Below are positions 8,660 through 19,400 of a stretch of 64,000 bases of DNA, piece by piece. Origin of the DNA: Mycolicibacterium rufum. GTDB lineage: Bacteria > Actinomycetota > Actinomycetes > Mycobacteriales > Mycobacteriaceae. Made by a program: the position numbers and the translations under genes. How positions within the stretch are numbered: position 1 is the stretch's first letter; the number at the start of each line of letters is the position of its first letter. Where the stretch lies: contig NZ_CP092427.2 of assembly GCF_022374875.2 (NCBI RefSeq), positions 434,001-498,000 of the forward strand, in the 5' to 3' direction. Under the pieces are notes generated by a model that was not told the DNA's origin, did no database searches, and worked only from the letters and a program-made list of their open reading frames with translations.

Positions 8660-9418
8660 ATGACAGAAGCCGGCGCGACCGACCCCTCGACGACGCCCGT
8701 GTGGCAGCCCGTCACCCGCGTCCGATCCCATGACCTGGTCGTCGAGGCCGTAGAGAACCAGATCCTCGGCGGCGTGCTCCGGGTCGGCGATCCCCTGCCT
8801 CCGGAACGCGAGTTGGCGAGCCGCCTGCAGGTCAGCCGAGCAGGTGTGCGCGAGGCGATCCGCGTACTGGAGTCCCAAGGCGTCGTGCGGTCCAACGTCG
8901 GCGCAGGGCGTGAGGCCGGCACCTTCATCGCCGCGATGCCCAGTGCTGCGCTGACGCGCTTCCTGCGTCTGCACGTGGCTCTGTCGAACTTCCCGATGCA
9001 TGACATCATCGACGCGCGAGTGATGTTGGAGCGCAACAGCGTTGCGATGGCAGCCGCCCGCGCAGACGACGCCCTTCTGGCAACGTTGCGGGTCCCGCTG
9101 ACGGTGATGGATCAGACCGACCTCGACTGCGAACCCTTCAACGACGCGGATACCGCGTTCCACGTTGCCATCGCCGAGGCGAGCGGCAACCGACTCGTGG
9201 CAGACATGACGGTGGCCATCCGGGCATCACTGCGTGATCCGATTCTGCGCGCGATGCGCGAGGTTCCCGACTGGCCGGGGCTGGCGCGCCGGCTGCAGAG
9301 CGAGCACCACGGCATCTTCGACGCCATCGCCGACGGTGACGGTGATCGTGCGGCCGACCTCACCGAGGCGCACATCCGGAGCGCGTTCGACGCGATGCCG
9401 GTGCTCCACGACAAGTAG
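8660..9418 (+). CDS. lldR: FadR-type GntR regulator of lactate genes
   Basis: A 252-aa transcription factor with an N-terminal winged HTH (about residues 25-90, LPPERELASRLQVSRAGVREAIRVL in pieces) and a C-terminal all-helical FCD ligand domain. The metal- and ligand-site residues of FCD proteins can be seen: the Asp and His of DTAFHVAIAEASGN, EHHGIFDAI, and EAHIRSAF. It is divergent from lldP-lutABC with paired operators between them, so a lactate-responsive repressor (LldR/LutR role) is the natural inference. The symbol is given by context; the ligand is not proved by sequence. Confidence 0.85.
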   Translation: MTEAGATDPSTTPVWQPVTRVRSHDLVVEAVENQILGGVLRVGDPLPPERELASRLQVSRAGVREAIRVLESQGVVRSNVGAGREAGTFIAAMPSAALTRFLRLHVALSNFPMHDIIDARVMLERNSVAMAAARADDALLATLRVPLTVMDQTDLDCEPFNDADTAFHVAIAEASGNRLVADMTVAIRASLRDPILRAMREVPDWPGLARRLQSEHHGIFDAIADGDGDRAADLTEAHIRSAFDAMPVLHDK

Positions 9419-9441
9419 CCGCCGGCGGCATCGTCAACGGT

Positions 9442-9447
9442 CATACT
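9442..9447 (+). promoter_or_regulatory. -10 element for a leaderless transcript
   Basis: CATACT followed by 7 bases and then ATG 9455. The first base is off the TANNNT consensus, so this is one of the weaker members of the leaderless set in this window. Confidence 0.4.
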
Positions 9448-9454
9448 GGCCGAC

Positions 9455-9829
9455 ATGGCAGATCGAAGCGGACGGCCCGTACGCACCGGGTCCGAGCGCA
9501 TCCGCAAGCTGGCGCAGGCAGCGCTCAACGCCGACGTCACCGTCGAGCAGGTCGACACGATCCTGGAGGGCCTGAGCGAGACGCTCGAGGACCTGAACAA
9601 CTCGACCTCCACCCTGGACGCCACGCTGGAACGGTTCAACGACACCATCAACCGCATCAACGAGCTCGCGCCCCGGCTGCACGGCGTGGTCGACCGGATG
9701 GAGGGCATCGTCGGGCGCGTCGAGCGCATCGTCGGCCTTGGCGAGTCGGTGATCTCCCCCTTGGCCGCCACCGACCACGCGATCCGTGGAGTGGTCGACC
9801 GACTGCGCCGCGGCGCCGGGCTGGGTTGA
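9455..9829 (+). CDS. Small coiled-coil protein, function unknown
   Basis: A 124-aa protein with no recognised catalytic motif. After a basic N-terminus (MADRSGRPVRTGSERIRK) it is almost entirely helical heptad-like sequence rich in Leu, Ile, Val, Asn and Asp (LEGLSETLEDLN, LDATLERFNDTINRINEL, VVDRMEGIVGRVERIVGL), predicting a long coiled coil. It resembles conserved hypothetical mycobacterial coiled-coil proteins. Its TGA overlaps the ATG of the DUF2252 gene by one base (TGATG), so the two are translationally coupled. No signal peptide or membrane span. Confidence 0.8.
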   Translation: MADRSGRPVRTGSERIRKLAQAALNADVTVEQVDTILEGLSETLEDLNNSTSTLDATLERFNDTINRINELAPRLHGVVDRMEGIVGRVERIVGLGESVISPLAATDHAIRGVVDRLRRGAGLG

Positions 9830-11136
9830 TGGCCGACGACCGGGAGTCGCAGATCGTCCACACCCTGGTGGACGCCTTCGACGACCTGATGAGCGCCGAC
9901 CCCGACGCGTTCCGGACGAAGTTCCGCAAGATGGCCGCCGACCCGTTCGCGTTCTTCCGCGGCAGCGCGTGCGTGTTCTACGCAGACGTCGCGGCGCGCG
10001 AGGACCGGTGGGCCGACGAGCGCACCGGCCGGGTGTGGATCCAGGGCGATCTGCATGCCGAGAACTTCGGCACCTACATGGACGGCGCCGGGGTGCTGAT
10101 CTTCGACGTCAACGATTTCGACGAGGCGTTCGTCGGGCACTTCACCTGGGATCTGCAGCGCTTCGCCGCGAGCATCGCGTTGATGTGCTGGCAGAAGGCG
10201 CTGTCCGACGAGCAGATCTCCTCGCTCATCGCGACGTTCGTCGAGGCGTACGTCGCACAGGTGCGGTGGTTCACCGACACCGACGACGATGCGTCGTTCT
10301 CGCTGAACCTGGACACCGCGCGGGGGGCGGTGCTCTCGGCGCTGCAGTCGGCCCGGCTGTCCACCCGCGCCGAGATGCTCGACCGCATCACCGTCGTCGA
10401 CGAAGCCGACCGCCGTCTGCGCGAGCGCTCCGGGGCACGTCGGCTCGAGGGCGACGAACGCAGCACAGTGCTCGAGGCGTTCCACCGCTACCTCGAAACG
10501 ATCCCCGAGACGCAACGCTTCCGCGGCATCGCCTACGACGTCAAAGACGTCACCGCCAACTCCGGATTCGGCATCGGCAGCGCCGGTCTGCCCGCCTACA
10601 CGCTCCTCATCGAGGGCTTCAACCAGGCGCTGGACAACGACGTGGTGCTCTCGATGAAGCAGGGCAACGTCGCCGCACCCAGCCGGGTGATCGACGACCC
10701 GGAGGTGCACGGGTACTTCCTGCACCACGGGCACCGCACGGCCGTCTCCCAGCGCGCCCTGCAGGCGCACGCCGACCCGCTGCTGGGCTACACCGACATC
10801 GACGGCGTCGGTTTCGTGGTCAGCGAGATCTCGCCGTATGAGGCCGATCTGGACTGGACCGAGTTGACCGAGCCGGACGAACTGAGCGAGGTGGTCGCCC
10901 AACTCGGTCAGGCGGTGGCCAAGGTGCACTGCGTCAGCGACTCCGACAGCGACCAGTCGCTGGTCGGCTTCCAGACCGAGGAGGCGATCGTCGCCGCGAT
11001 CGGGGACGACGAGGACGACTTCGTCGCCGACATCGTCGCGTTCGGGCTGGAGTACGCCGCCGTAGCCCGCGAGGACCACCGGCACTTCGTCGAGGCGTTC
11101 CGCGAGGGCCGTATCCCGGGGGTGACGGCGACCTGA
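9829..11136 (+). CDS. DUF2252 family protein
   Basis: A 435-aa cytoplasmic protein of the DUF2252 family. The block WIQGDLHAENFGTY (near residue 72) with FDVNDFDEAF downstream resembles the catalytic loop and metal-binding Asp of aminoglycoside-phosphotransferase/kinase-fold enzymes, so a small-molecule phosphotransferase role is possible but untested. ATG 9829 is chosen over an overlapping TTG at 9826. It is coupled to the coiled-coil gene upstream and ends 7 bases from the convergent ppc stop, leaving no room for a conventional terminator. Confidence 0.85.
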   Translation: MADDRESQIVHTLVDAFDDLMSADPDAFRTKFRKMAADPFAFFRGSACVFYADVAAREDRWADERTGRVWIQGDLHAENFGTYMDGAGVLIFDVNDFDEAFVGHFTWDLQRFAASIALMCWQKALSDEQISSLIATFVEAYVAQVRWFTDTDDDASFSLNLDTARGAVLSALQSARLSTRAEMLDRITVVDEADRRLRERSGARRLEGDERSTVLEAFHRYLETIPETQRFRGIAYDVKDVTANSGFGIGSAGLPAYTLLIEGFNQALDNDVVLSMKQGNVAAPSRVIDDPEVHGYFLHHGHRTAVSQRALQAHADPLLGYTDIDGVGFVVSEISPYEADLDWTELTEPDELSEVVAQLGQAVAKVHCVSDSDSDQSLVGFQTEEAIVAAIGDDEDDFVADIVAFGLEYAAVAREDHRHFVEAFREGRIPGVTAT

Positions 11137-11143
11137 TTCGGGG

Positions 11144-13975
11144 CTAGCCGCTGTTGCGCAACGCGGTGGCCAGCCCGCTCATCGTGAGCAGGATGCCGCG
11201 CTGCACCAGTTCGTCCTCGTCGCCGGACCGGTAGCGGCGCAGCAGCTCGACCTGCAGGTGGTTCAGCGGTTCCAGGTACGGGAAGCGATTGAACACCGAG
11301 CGGGCCAGTGCCGGGTTGTCGGCGAGCAGATCGTCGTGACCGGTGATCAGCTTGTGCATCCGGATGGTGCGTTCGTGTTCGTCGGCGATCTTGTCGAACA
11401 CCCGGTGCCGCAACTCCTCGTCGGGCACCAGTTCGGCATAGCGCGCGGCCAAACCGAGATCGGACTTCGCGAGCACCTGGGCCATGTTCGACAGCACCGT
11501 CGCGAAGAACGGCCAGCGCCGGTACAGATCCCGCAGGACCTCCAGACGCCCGTCGTCCTCGGCGATGTAGTCCTCGAACGCGGTCCCGGTGCCGTACCAG
11601 CCGGGCAGCATCACCCGGGACTGGCTCCAGGCCAGCACCCACGGGATGGCCCGCAGATCGGAGATCGACGTCGTGGGTTTGCGCGACGTCGGCCTGCTGC
11701 CGATGTTCAACGCACCGATCTCGCTGACCGGCGTGGAAGCCTTGAAGTAGTCGACGAAACCCGGTGTGTCGTGCACCAATTCGGCGTAGGCGCGCTGGGC
11801 GCGCGCGGCGAGGTCGTCGAGCACCGCGTACGCCGGTTCGGCGGCCTCTCCGAGCCCTTCGACGTCGAGCAGGGTCGCTTCCAGTGTCGCGGCCAGCAGG
11901 GTCTCCAGATTGCGGTGCGCGATCCGGGGTTCGGCGTACTTGGCGGCGATCACCTCCCCCTGCTCGGTGATCCGCAGCGACCCGTTCACCGCGCCCGGCG
12001 GCTGGGCCAGGATGGCGTCATAGCTGGGACCCCCGCCGCGACCGACCGTGCCACCGCGACCGTGGAAAAGTCGCAACCGGACTCCGGTCGCGCGGGCCGA
12101 CTCGACGAGGTCGAGTTCGGCGCGGTAGAGCGCCCAGTTCGCCGCGAGGTAGCCGCCGTCCTTGTTGGAGTCGGAGTAACCGAGCATCACCTCCTGGCTG
12201 TCGCCGCGCGCGGCCACCACTGCCCGGTAGAGCGGAAGGTCCAGCGCCGCTTCGAGAATCGACGATCCGCGCTGCAGGTCGTCGATGGTCTCGAACAGCG
12301 GGACTACGCCGACCGGCGCGTACGGGTGCTCCCCCGAGGCGTCCAGCAGGCCGGCCTCCTTGAGCAGGATCGCCGCTTCGAGCATGTCGGACACGGACTG
12401 GCACATCGAGATGATGTAGTTGGGCACCGCCTGGGGCCCGAACACCTGCACGGCGCGCGCCGCGGCGGCGACGATGTCGAGTTCCTTGCGCGCCAAGTCC
12501 GAGAGCGCAGCCCCGGGCCCGGTCAGCGGCCGGCGGGTGGCCAGCTCGGCCGCCAGCAGCTCCACCCGCTCCGGTTCCGCCAGCGAGGCGTAGTCGGGAT
12601 GCACGCCGGCCCAGGCCAGCAGCTCGGCGATCACCTCCTCGTGCACGTCGGAGTTCTGCCGCATGTCCAGACCGGACAGATGAAAACCGAAGACGCGCAC
12701 CGCTTCCCGCAGCCGGGCCAGCCGGTCGTCGGCGAGCACCGCGCTGCCGTGAGCACGGAGCGACGCGTCGACGACGTCGAGGTCGGCCGACAGCTCGGCC
12801 GGGGCGACGTACGGCGCCATCCCGAGGTCGAGTTCGTGCTCGGGCTGGCGGTCCAGGATCTGCCGCGCCGTAGCCGTCAACCGGGCGTGCACCACGCGCA
12901 GCGCCCGGCGGTACGGTTCGTCGGCGCGGGCCGGCTCGTGACACGCATCGGCCAGCGCCGCGAGCTCGTCGCTGATGTGCACCAGCCGCACCGACATCGA
13001 CAGCTCTTCCTCCAGCGCGGTCAGCTCGGTGAAGTAGTGCGCGAACGCGGTGTGGGCGGCGCTGCCGGTGGCCAGCCGCACCACCTCCGCGGTGACGTTC
13101 GGGTTGCCGTCGCGGTCGCCGCCGATCCACGATCCCGGCCGCAGGATCGGCTCGCTCAGCAGGTCGGTGCCGGGCCAGCGGGCCTGCAGCGCGGCCCGCA
13201 CCTCGGCGTTCACCCGGGGGATCACGTCGAGGAACGCCGCCGGGTAATACCGCAGCCCGGTCTCGATCTCGTCCTGGATCTTCAAGCGCGACAACCGGAT
13301 CAACGCGGTCTGCCACAGCGTGAGGATGTGGCGGCGCAGTTCGCGCTCGATGTCGCGGCCGTCCTCGGTGCGGTGGTGGCCGTGCAGGCGCAGCCGCATC
13401 AGCTCGGTGATGCGGTGCTGGGTGTCGAACACGGTGCGCCGCCGCGTCTCGGTGGGGTGCGCGGTGATGACCGGCGCGACCAACGCCCCCACCAACGCGT
13501 CGGCGACGCGGCCCGCGTCGAGGTCGGCGTCCTCGAGCTTGAGGTAGGTGGCGGCCAGGCTGCTGTTCTGCGGCGGCTCCCCCGCCGCCTCGTGGACGGC
13601 CCGGCGGCGCTCGCGGTGGATGTCCTCGGCGACGTTGGCGAGCAGCGCGAAGTGGGTGAAGGCCCGGATGACCGGGATCGCCTGCTGAGCGTCGACACCG
13701 TCGAACAGCCGGGCCAGCTCGGCGCGGTCGATCTCCGAGCGGCGCACCCGGAACGACTCCACCCGGGCGCGTTCGACCAGATCGAACGTCGCGTCCCCGT
13801 TCTGCTCCCGCACGGTGTCGCCCAGGATCGTGCCGAGCAGGCGGATGTCCTCCCGCATCGGTTCGGTCGCCTCACGGCCCACCTGGGTGCGCTGCACGGC
13901 TCCGATCGGTTCGAGGGCACCGTTCGGTTCGCGGGCGCCCATCGTTTCGAGGGCACTGTCGGCTGTCTGGGACAT
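11144..13975 (-). CDS. ppc: Phosphoenolpyruvate carboxylase
   Basis: A 943-aa anaplerotic enzyme that makes oxaloacetate from PEP and bicarbonate. It shows the catalytic-His motif [12 protein letters not shown] (near residue 170), the [12 protein letters not shown] segment (near 600) and the Gly/Arg loop [13 protein letters not shown] (near 640), and the typical C-terminal end ([14 protein letters not shown]). ATG 13975 is preferred over ATG 14011 because a -10-like hexamer lies 7 bases before it and the extra residues are not family-like. The segment before [18 protein letters not shown] contains a short repeat-like stretch ([12 protein letters not shown]), so the extreme N-terminus is lineage-specific. 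Confidence 0.95.
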   Translation of the reverse strand: MSQTADSALETMGAREPNGALEPIGAVQRTQVGREATEPMREDIRLLGTILGDTVREQNGDATFDLVERARVESFRVRRSEIDRAELARLFDGVDAQQAIPVIRAFTHFALLANVAEDIHRERRRAVHEAAGEPPQNSSLAATYLKLEDADLDAGRVADALVGALVAPVITAHPTETRRRTVFDTQHRITELMRLRLHGHHRTEDGRDIERELRRHILTLWQTALIRLSRLKIQDEIETGLRYYPAAFLDVIPRVNAEVRAALQARWPGTDLLSEPILRPGSWIGGDRDGNPNVTAEVVRLATGSAAHTAFAHYFTELTALEEELSMSVRLVHISDELAALADACHEPARADEPYRRALRVVHARLTATARQILDRQPEHELDLGMAPYVAPAELSADLDVVDASLRAHGSAVLADDRLARLREAVRVFGFHLSGLDMRQNSDVHEEVIAELLAWAGVHPDYASLAEPERVELLAAELATRRPLTGPGAALSDLARKELDIVAAAARAVQVFGPQAVPNYIISMCQSVSDMLEAAILLKEAGLLDASGEHPYAPVGVVPLFETIDDLQRGSSILEAALDLPLYRAVVAARGDSQEVMLGYSDSNKDGGYLAANWALYRAELDLVESARATGVRLRLFHGRGGTVGRGGGPSYDAILAQPPGAVNGSLRITEQGEVIAAKYAEPRIAHRNLETLLAATLEATLLDVEGLGEAAEPAYAVLDDLAARAQRAYAELVHDTPGFVDYFKASTPVSEIGALNIGSRPTSRKPTTSISDLRAIPWVLAWSQSRVMLPGWYGTGTAFEDYIAEDDGRLEVLRDLYRRWPFFATVLSNMAQVLAKSDLGLAARYAELVPDEELRHRVFDKIADEHERTIRMHKLITGHDDLLADNPALARSVFNRFPYLEPLNHLQVELLRRYRSGDEDELVQRGILLTMSGLATALRNSG

Positions 13976-13982
13976 GGTGCCC

Positions 13983-13988
13983 AGTATC
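13983..13988 (-). promoter_or_regulatory. -10 element of ppc (leaderless)
   Basis: GATACT on the minus strand, 7 bases before ATG 13975. It deviates from TANNNT only at the first base. It sits back-to-back with the FAD oxidoreductase promoter. Confidence 0.5.
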
Positions 13989-14022
13989 GACGCAGCCAGA
14001 TTCTGCCGCATGGCGAGCGCGG

Positions 14023-14028
14023 TAGCGT
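14023..14028 (+). promoter_or_regulatory. -10 element of the FAD oxidoreductase gene (leaderless)
   Basis: TAGCGT, 6 bases before ATG 14035. Transcription would start at the A of the ATG. The same hexamer and spacing recur at 44222. Confidence 0.6.
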
Positions 14029-14034
14029 GGCCGG

Positions 14035-15282
14035 ATGGATGTGCAGGACGTCGAGGTCGTGGTCGTCGGCGCCGGGCTGGCAGGGCTGCGCTGCGCCCGG
14101 GTGCTCGCCGATGCCGGCCGCGAGGTGCGCGTGTGGGAGGCGGCCGACGAGGTGGGCGGCCGGATCCGGACCGACGTCGTCGACGGCTTCCGGTGTGATC
14201 GCGGCTTCCAGGTGCTCAACCCGGCCTACCCCGAACTGGATTCGTGCGTTGACGTCGCGAAGCTGCGGCTGCAGCCGTTCGGGGCAGGGGTCGGGGTGCG
14301 TCGCGAACGGGGGTCCGTGGTGCTGGCCCACCCGCTGCGGGCTCCTTCGCGCGTACCCGGCATGCTCCTCGGCCGCGGTGTGCGTCCCGGTGACGCGGTG
14401 GCGGTCGCGCGGTGGGCGTACCCGGCGCTGCGTCCGGGCCACCTGAAGGCCTCCCCCGGAGACGACACCACGCTGGTGGCCGCGCTCGACCGGTGCGGGG
14501 TGTCCGGCGAGCTGCGCCGAGTCATCGACCGCTTCCTGTCCGGTGTCGTGCTCGACGACACCGGTACGACGTCCAACGCTTTCGCGCTGCTGCTGGTGCG
14601 GATGTTCGCCCTCGGGGTGCCCGCGCTGCCGACGGACGGGATGGCCGCGCTGCCCCACCAAATGGCCGCGCCGCTCGGTGAGCGGGTCGCGCTGAACCGC
14701 CGGGTGGCCGGGATCACCCGGTCAGACGGCGGGTGGCGGGTCGACGCCGAGGACGGGGCCACGGTGCGGGCCCGCGAGGTGGTGGTCGCCACCGATGCGA
14801 CCGCGGCAGCGCAGTGGATCAGTGCGGCCCTGCCGCCGACCCACGGTGTGGTCACGGACTGGTGGGCCACCGACCGGCCGTGGGGCGGGCCGCCGATGCT
14901 GTTCGTCGACGGCCGCCCCGGCGCGCAAGGCCCGGTCGTCAACGCGGCGGTGATCAGCGCGGCCGCACCCAGCTACGCGCCGCCGGGACGGCATCTGGTG
15001 GCCGCGTCGGCGCTGCTGGGGAACGGACAGCCGTCGGAAACGGAGATGCGGGTGCACGCCGCGGAGATCCTCGGTGTCGACGCCGGCGATTGGCAGCCGG
15101 TGATCCGGCACGTCGTCCCCGACGCGCTGCCGGCGCAGTCACCCCCGCTGACGGTGCGTCGACCAGTCCGGGATGCGTGGGGACTGTGGGTGTGCGGAGA
15201 TCACCGCGACACCGCATCGATCCAGGGTGCGCTGGTCAGTGGACGGCGCGCCGCGGCCGCGGTCCTGGGCTCGCTGAGCTAG
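14035..15282 (+). CDS. FAD-dependent amine oxidase/phytoene dehydrogenase-like protein
   Basis: A 415-aa flavoprotein with the N-terminal dinucleotide-binding motif G-A-G-L-A-G (residues 12-17), followed by [12 protein letters not shown], the FAD-binding extension of the amine oxidase/protoporphyrinogen oxidase/phytoene desaturase superfamily, and a C-terminal FAD motif near [22 protein letters not shown]. The substrate is not evident. No signal peptide or membrane segment. It is divergent from ppc and its TAG overlaps the secG TAG on the other strand in CTAG. A carotenoid or polyamine substrate cannot be inferred because no such genes are nearby. Confidence 0.88.
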   Translation: MDVQDVEVVVVGAGLAGLRCARVLADAGREVRVWEAADEVGGRIRTDVVDGFRCDRGFQVLNPAYPELDSCVDVAKLRLQPFGAGVGVRRERGSVVLAHPLRAPSRVPGMLLGRGVRPGDAVAVARWAYPALRPGHLKASPGDDTTLVAALDRCGVSGELRRVIDRFLSGVVLDDTGTTSNAFALLLVRMFALGVPALPTDGMAALPHQMAAPLGERVALNRRVAGITRSDGGWRVDAEDGATVRAREVVVATDATAAAQWISAALPPTHGVVTDWWATDRPWGGPPMLFVDGRPGAQGPVVNAAVISAAAPSYAPPGRHLVAASALLGNGQPSETEMRVHAAEILGVDAGDWQPVIRHVVPDALPAQSPPLTVRRPVRDAWGLWVCGDHRDTASIQGALVSGRRAAAAVLGSLS

Positions 15283-15512
15283 CTGTACTTGATCTGCAGC
15301 GCCATCCCGATGATGGCGACCACCCAGATGCCGGTGACGAAGTACGTCAGCCGGTCCAGGTTCTTCTCGACCACGGTGGAGCCGGACAGGCTGGACTGGA
15401 CGCCGCCGCCGAACAGGCTGGACAAGCCGCCGCCCTTCGCGCGGTGCAGCAGAACCAAGAGCACGACCAGCACGCTGGTCACGACCAGGATGATCTGCAG
15501 GGCCAATTCCAT
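15279..15512 (-). CDS. secG: Preprotein translocase subunit SecG
   Basis: A 77-aa membrane protein with two hydrophobic segments (residues ~3-22 and ~55-73) flanking the conserved cytoplasmic loop HRAKGGGLSSLFGGG, diagnostic of SecG, the accessory subunit of the SecYEG channel. ATG 15512 gives the standard length; a longer frame is tpiA antisense. It follows tpiA by 19 bases in the usual actinobacterial gap-pgk-tpiA-secG order and may also have its own leaderless promoter. Confidence 0.96.
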   Translation of the reverse strand: MELALQIILVVTSVLVVLLVLLHRAKGGGLSSLFGGGVQSSLSGSTVVEKNLDRLTYFVTGIWVVAIIGMALQIKYS

Positions 15513-15519
15513 GGCCGTC

Positions 15520-15525
15520 ACGATA
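15520..15525 (-). promoter_or_regulatory. -10 element of secG (leaderless, internal)
   Basis: TATCGT on the minus strand, 7 bases before ATG 15512, within the short tpiA-secG gap. It would let secG be expressed apart from the glycolytic operon. Confidence 0.5.
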
Positions 15526-15531
15526 TCAGGG

Positions 15532-16317
15532 TCAGGGCAGCGGGCCGCCCGCGGCGATTGCCGACAGGGTGGCGAACTGCTCGGCGTCCAGCGAGGCGCC
15601 ACCCACCAGCGCACCGTCCACGTCGGGCTGGTTGACGATCTCGCCGACGTTCTTGGCGTTGACCGATCCGCCGTAGAGCACCCGCACTCCGGCGGCCAGC
15701 TCCGGGGACGACAGGTTGCCCAGCTCGTCCCGGATGGCCTTGCACACTTCCTGCGCGTCGGCGGCGCTGGCCACCCGGCCGGTACCGATCGCCCACACGG
15801 GCTCGTAGGCGATGACCGCCCGACCGATCTGCTCGGCCGACAACCCGGCCAGCGATCCGCGCAGCGAATTCACGTTGAACTCGACGTGATCGCCCGCCTC
15901 GCGCACCTCGAGTTGCTCGCCGATGCAGATGATCGGGATCAGGCCGTGCTTGAACGCCGCCTGCGCCTTGGCCGCCACGAGCGCGTCGTCCTCGTGGTGG
16001 TAGGTCCGCCGCTCGGAGTGGCCGACGACGACGAACGTGGCGCCCAGCTTGGCCAGGAACGCGCCGCTGATCTCGCCGGTGTAGGCGCCGGAATCGTGCT
16101 GGGACACATCCTGCGCGCCGTAGGTGAGGCGCAACTTGTCGCCGTCGACGAGGGTCTGCACGCTGCGCAGGTCGGTGAACGGCGGGATGACCGTGACGTC
16201 CACCTTGTCGAAGTACTTGTCCGGCAACGAGAATGCGATCTTCTGCACCAGCGCGATGGCCTCGAAGTGGTTGAGGTTCATCTTCCAGTTGCCGGCGATC
16301 AACGGCTTACGGGACAC
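15532..16317 (-). CDS. tpiA: Triosephosphate isomerase
   Basis: A 261-aa TIM-barrel enzyme interconverting dihydroxyacetone phosphate and glyceraldehyde 3-phosphate. The catalytic set is complete: Lys12 in GNWKMN, His100 in VVVGHSERR and Glu172 in [11 protein letters not shown]. The start is GTG 16317 with AAAGG upstream. It lies 12 bases after pgk in the gap-pgk-tpiA-secG operon. Confidence 0.98.
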   Translation of the reverse strand: MSRKPLIAGNWKMNLNHFEAIALVQKIAFSLPDKYFDKVDVTVIPPFTDLRSVQTLVDGDKLRLTYGAQDVSQHDSGAYTGEISGAFLAKLGATFVVVGHSERRTYHHEDDALVAAKAQAAFKHGLIPIICIGEQLEVREAGDHVEFNVNSLRGSLAGLSAEQIGRAVIAYEPVWAIGTGRVASAADAQEVCKAIRDELGNLSSPELAAGVRVLYGGSVNAKNVGEIVNQPDVDGALVGGASLDAEQFATLSAIAAGGPLP

Positions 16318-16329
16318 GGCCGGGCCTTT

Positions 16330-17541
16330 CTAGGAGCTCAGTACTCGGATACCGGGCAACTCTTTGCCCTCAAGGTATTCCAGCGACGCACCGCCACCGG
16401 TGGAAATGTGCGAGAAACCGTCGTCGGGCAGGCCCAGTTGGCGCACCGCGGCCGCCGAGTCCCCGCCGCCGACGACGCTGAACGCGCCCTTGCCGGTCGC
16501 GGCGATGATGGCCTCGGCCACCCCCTTGGTCCCCGCGGAGAACGCCGGGAACTCGAACACGCCCATCGGGCCGTTCCAGAAGATCGTCCGCGCGTTCGAC
16601 AGCAGCGCCGTGAACCGCTTGACCGACTCCGGGCCGATGTCCAGACCCATTCTGTCGTCGGGGATCTTGTCGGCCGCGACCGTCTCGGCCGGCGAATCGG
16701 CCGCGAACTTCTCGGCCACCACGATGTCCACCGGCAGGTGCAGCACGTCGCCGTAGTCGTCGAGGAGCTTGCGGCAGGTCTCGATCATGCTCTCTTCGAG
16801 AAGCGAACTGCCCACCGAGAGTCCCTGTGCGGCAAGGAAGGTGAAGCACATCCCGCCGCCGATGATCAGGCTGTCGGCCTTGGTGGCGAGGTTCTCGATG
16901 ACGGCCAGCTTGTCCGACACCTTGGAGCCGCCGAGCACCACGGCGTAGGGCCGTTCGGTCGATTCGGTGAGCTGCGCGAGCACCTTGACCTCGGTGTCGA
17001 CGAGGGTGCCCGCGTAGTGCGGCAGCAGCGTCGCGACGTCGTAGACCGACGCCTGCTTGCGGTGCACCACCCCGAAGCCGTCGGAGACGAAGGCCCCGTC
17101 GTCTCCCACCAGTTCGACGAGCGCCGTGGCCAGCGCGCGGCGCTCGGCGTCGTCCTTGCTGGTCTCCCTGGCGTCGAAGCGGATGTTCTCCAGCAGCAGG
17201 ATGTCGCCGTCGGTCAGCCCCTCCGCGCGGGCCAGCGCATCGCTGCCGACCACGTCGCCGGCCAGCTGCACGTGCCGGCCGAGCTTGTCGGCCAGGGCCG
17301 CGGCGACGGGCTTGAGCGAGAACTTGGGGTCCGGTTCCCCCTTGGGGCGGCCGAGGTGGGCGGTGACGACGACCTTGGCCCCCGCGTCGCTCAGCGCTTT
17401 GAGGGTGGGCACCGAGGCGATGATGCGACCCGGATCGGTGATCCGGTCACCGTCGAGGGGCACGTTCAGGTCGGAGCGTACGAGCACGCCCCGACCCGAA
17501 ACTCCCTCTGCGAGCAGGTCTTCGAGGGACTTGAGACTCAT
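16330..17541 (-). CDS. pgk: Phosphoglycerate kinase
   Basis: A 403-aa kinase transferring phosphate between 1,3-bisphosphoglycerate and ADP. It has the substrate-binding [10 protein letters not shown] near residue 22, the HLGRPKG basic patch near 62, and the C-terminal nucleotide region with NGPMGVFE and GGGDSAAA. It begins five bases after the gap stop codon and precedes tpiA by 12 bases, so it is part of one glycolytic transcript. Full length, no anomalies. Confidence 0.98.
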   Translation of the reverse strand: MSLKSLEDLLAEGVSGRGVLVRSDLNVPLDGDRITDPGRIIASVPTLKALSDAGAKVVVTAHLGRPKGEPDPKFSLKPVAAALADKLGRHVQLAGDVVGSDALARAEGLTDGDILLLENIRFDARETSKDDAERRALATALVELVGDDGAFVSDGFGVVHRKQASVYDVATLLPHYAGTLVDTEVKVLAQLTESTERPYAVVLGGSKVSDKLAVIENLATKADSLIIGGGMCFTFLAAQGLSVGSSLLEESMIETCRKLLDDYGDVLHLPVDIVVAEKFAADSPAETVAADKIPDDRMGLDIGPESVKRFTALLSNARTIFWNGPMGVFEFPAFSAGTKGVAEAIIAATGKGAFSVVGGGDSAAAVRQLGLPDDGFSHISTGGGASLEYLEGKELPGIRVLSS

Positions 17542-17546
17542 CGCGT

Positions 17547-18578
<1,032 letters not shown>

Positions 18579-18607
18579 CTACTCGGTCGTTGAACTGCTC
18601 GGCAGCC

Positions 18608-18613
18608 AGCCTA
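18608..18613 (-). promoter_or_regulatory. Candidate -10 of the gap operon
   Basis: TAGGCT on the minus strand, predicting a start near 18601 and a ~32-base leader with the gap Shine-Dalgarno. No good -35 is seen 17 bases upstream. The same hexamer is used ahead of pyrR, ribE and rpe. Confidence 0.45.
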
Positions 18614-18655
18614 GTGCGTGGGGCTCTCCGTGCGCGCAGTTGCCCCGTACCTGTT

Positions 18656-19369
18656 TCACAGCACGGCGACGCTCTGGTCGACGTAGGGATTGCCCAGCCA
18701 TCGGCGGCGCAGTTTCTGCAGGGTGCTGTCCTCCTCCAGCTCGGCCTGAGCGACCTGCAACCGGGCCAGCAGCGCCGTGTCGGTGGGCGCCACCGCGATC
18801 GCGATGTCCTCCACCGACAGGCCGCGCGCCACGACCTCGACGCCGGGAACGTCCCGCACCAGCTGGGCCAGCACCGGCGCCAGTTTCATCACCGCGTCGC
18901 AGCCACCCGCGCCCAGGTCGGCGATCGCGGTGCTGATCGCGCCGTAGTCGTACAACCGCACCCGGGCGGCCTTGCCCTCGGCGACCAACCCCTCGGCGAT
19001 CGCCTCGCTGGTGTTGCCGCGCTGCACACCGATGGTCAGGCCGGCGAGGTCGTCGACGGAGCGCACGTGCGGCAGCCGCTCGGTGTCCACCGCCAGGCCC
19101 TGTCCGGAGATGACGTAGGGCGGGAGGAATGCGGCCTTGGCGGCCCGCTGCGGGGTGACCGTCGTGCCGGCGATGACGCAGTCGTACTCGCCCGCGCCCA
19201 GCCGGTCGAAGATGCCGTCGAAGTCGGCTCCGTCGTAGCCGACGAAGGTCACCTCATCGCCCAGCTTCGCGGCCAGCGCCCGCATCACCTCGATGTCGAG
19301 TCCGGTGTCCCCGGGCATCGCGTTGAACGGCGGATCCGGGTAGGCGACGCCCACGGTCAATACGGCCAT
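18656..19369 (-). CDS. Family 3 solute-binding-like protein without signal peptide
   Basis: A 237-aa protein with the full family 3 periplasmic binding-protein layout: VGVAYPDPPFN at the start, LDIEVMRALAAKLG, FDGIFDRLGAGEYDCVIAGTTVTPQR, and the second lobe motif LAGLTIGVQRGNTSEA. Such proteins bind amino acids or similar solutes for ABC import. It starts directly at MAVLTVGV with no signal peptide or lipobox, and no permease or ATPase gene adjoins it. Either it works in the cytoplasm as a sensor or enzyme-like protein, or it has lost its export signal. The start is supported by a -10 placed for a leaderless mRNA. Confidence 0.85.
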   Translation of the reverse strand: MAVLTVGVAYPDPPFNAMPGDTGLDIEVMRALAAKLGDEVTFVGYDGADFDGIFDRLGAGEYDCVIAGTTVTPQRAAKAAFLPPYVISGQGLAVDTERLPHVRSVDDLAGLTIGVQRGNTSEAIAEGLVAEGKAARVRLYDYGAISTAIADLGAGGCDAVMKLAPVLAQLVRDVPGVEVVARGLSVEDIAIAVAPTDTALLARLQVAQAELEEDSTLQKLRRRWLGNPYVDQSVAVL

Positions 19370-19375
19370 GGCGCC

Positions 19376-19381
19376 ACGGTA
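19376..19381 (-). promoter_or_regulatory. -10 element of the signal-less binding protein (leaderless)
   Basis: TACCGT on the minus strand, 6 bases before ATG 19369. Confidence 0.6.
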
Positions 19382-19387
19382 AGGGTT

Positions 19388-19393
19388 TACTGT
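19388..19393 (+). promoter_or_regulatory. -10 element of the ThrE-type exporter gene (leaderless)
   Basis: TACTGT, 7 bases before GTG 19401. It decides the start between GTG 19392 and GTG 19401, because 19392 overlaps the hexamer itself. Confidence 0.6.
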
Positions 19394-19400
19394 GCCGCCC

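Noticed and set aside
11258..14446. Long plus-strand open frame opposite ppc
   Set aside because: Composition is Arg/Gln/Gly-rich and it runs through the ppc start and into the FAD gene in another frame; ppc is unambiguous.
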